From the NCBI GenBank assembly GCA_002699725.1, contig PACE01000008.1:65779-71143 (forward strand): DNA of 5,365 nt, read 5' to 3'. Each line of letters opens with the position of its first letter. The stretch's first letter is position 1. Source of the DNA: Acidimicrobiaceae bacterium. GTDB taxonomy: Bacteria > Actinomycetota > Acidimicrobiia > Acidimicrobiales > MedAcidi-G1. Both the position numbers and the translations under genes were made by a program. The notes under the pieces are model-generated. The model did not search any database. It saw only the letters and a list, made by a program, of their open reading frames with translations, and was not told where the DNA came from. This document shows, piece after piece, positions 5,070 to 5,365 of this stretch.

Positions 5070-5365
5070 ATGGGCGCACCCCGACTATTGCTCGGTTCCG
5101 ACGACCTGGCTCGACGCGTGCATGGTCTCGGTGTGGAGATTGCCGAGTCCCTCGATGACGACGCTGTCGTCATCGGCGTGCTGCGCGGCTGCCTTCCCTT
5201 CCTCGCTGACCTTGTCCGTGCGGTCGATCGCCGCCTGGAGATCGACTTTCTGTCGCTCAGCGCATTCGCTCCCGACAGCGGCCGGGTCCGTCTCACCCGT
5301 GACGTCGGGCTCGACGTGGCCGGCCGCCAGGTGCTCCTCGTGGAGGACATGGTCGACACCGGCCT
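5070..5365 (+). CDS. Hypoxanthine phosphoribosyltransferase-like protein, 5' part (runs off window)
   Basis: ATG 5070 opens a frame that stays open to the window edge: 98 codons plus 2 nt, roughly half of a typical HPRT. The expected reaction is transfer of phosphoribose from PRPP to hypoxanthine/guanine, a purine-salvage step. Visible blocks are VVIGVLRGCLPFLADLVRAV (33-52), with the LRG diphosphate-binding turn; LEIDFLSLSAF (56-66); and the PRPP signature VLLVEDMVDTG (88-98). Two deviations stand out. The near-invariant Ser-Tyr pair of the HPRT flexible loop is replaced by A65-F66, and the loop from there to the PRPP motif is about three residues shorter than in E. coli Hpt as I recall it. 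It starts 8 nt after the MerR gene behind a strong AGGAGG, so it is probably the fourth gene of the gcvH operon. It could be a true HPRT variant or a related PRTase with another substrate; the missing 3' half holds the base-recognition region. Confidence 0.82.
   Translation, partial: MGAPRLLLGSDDLARRVHGLGVEIAESLDDDAVVIGVLRGCLPFLADLVRAVDRRLEIDFLSLSAFAPDSGRVRLTRDVGLDVAGRQVLLVEDMVDTG

Overview
This is a gene-dense, GC-rich window with GTG as well as ATG starts and actinobacterial gene content and order. The best lineage marker is pgsA - gcvH - garA - merR, which matches from memory the Mycobacterium tuberculosis order Rv1822 (pgsA2), Rv1826 (gcvH), Rv1827 (garA), Rv1828 (MerR family), with the genes between pgsA2 and gcvH missing here. 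I infer a non-mycobacterial actinobacterium, possibly Acidimicrobiia-like, but the class-level guess is weak.

Layout. (1) 42-2320, plus strand: an SRAP-domain abasic-site DNA crosslinking protein (YedK/HMCES family), overlapping by 4 bp a large polytopic membrane protein of the DUF2079 type. (2) 2333-2752, minus strand: a small HIT-family nucleotide hydrolase/transferase, convergent with the membrane protein; a GC-rich hairpin lies at the junction. (3) 2753-2814: a compact divergent promoter region. (4) 2815-3435, plus strand: a CDP-alcohol phosphatidyltransferase (PgsA type). (5) 3487 to the window end, plus strand: a tight cluster of gcvH (glycine cleavage H protein), a GarA-type FHA protein with an added N-terminal zinc ribbon, an Rv1828-type MerR regulator, and the first 98 codons of a hypoxanthine-phosphoribosyltransferase-like gene that runs off the end. 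The gaps in this cluster are 2, 10 and 8 nt, so it is probably one operon.

How they may work together. GarA/OdhI proteins are FHA switches that bind and inhibit 2-oxoglutarate-using enzymes until Ser/Thr kinases phosphorylate an N-terminal ETT motif. An ETTxxF motif survives here, between a four-cysteine zinc ribbon and the FHA domain. Linkage to gcvH (glycine and one-carbon metabolism), a MerR regulator and a purine-salvage-like enzyme suggests a nitrogen/one-carbon control locus; this is inference.

The most striking non-coding pattern is that each plus-strand gene that begins a transcription unit (42, 2815, 3487) has a TAnnnT hexamer exactly 7 nt before its start codon and no good Shine-Dalgarno sequence. 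This suggests leaderless mRNAs. The genes inside units lack the hexamer at that position, and most have an SD-like sequence instead. I see no mobile elements, tRNA/rRNA genes or CRISPR arrays. No non-coding stretch is longer than about 65 bases.
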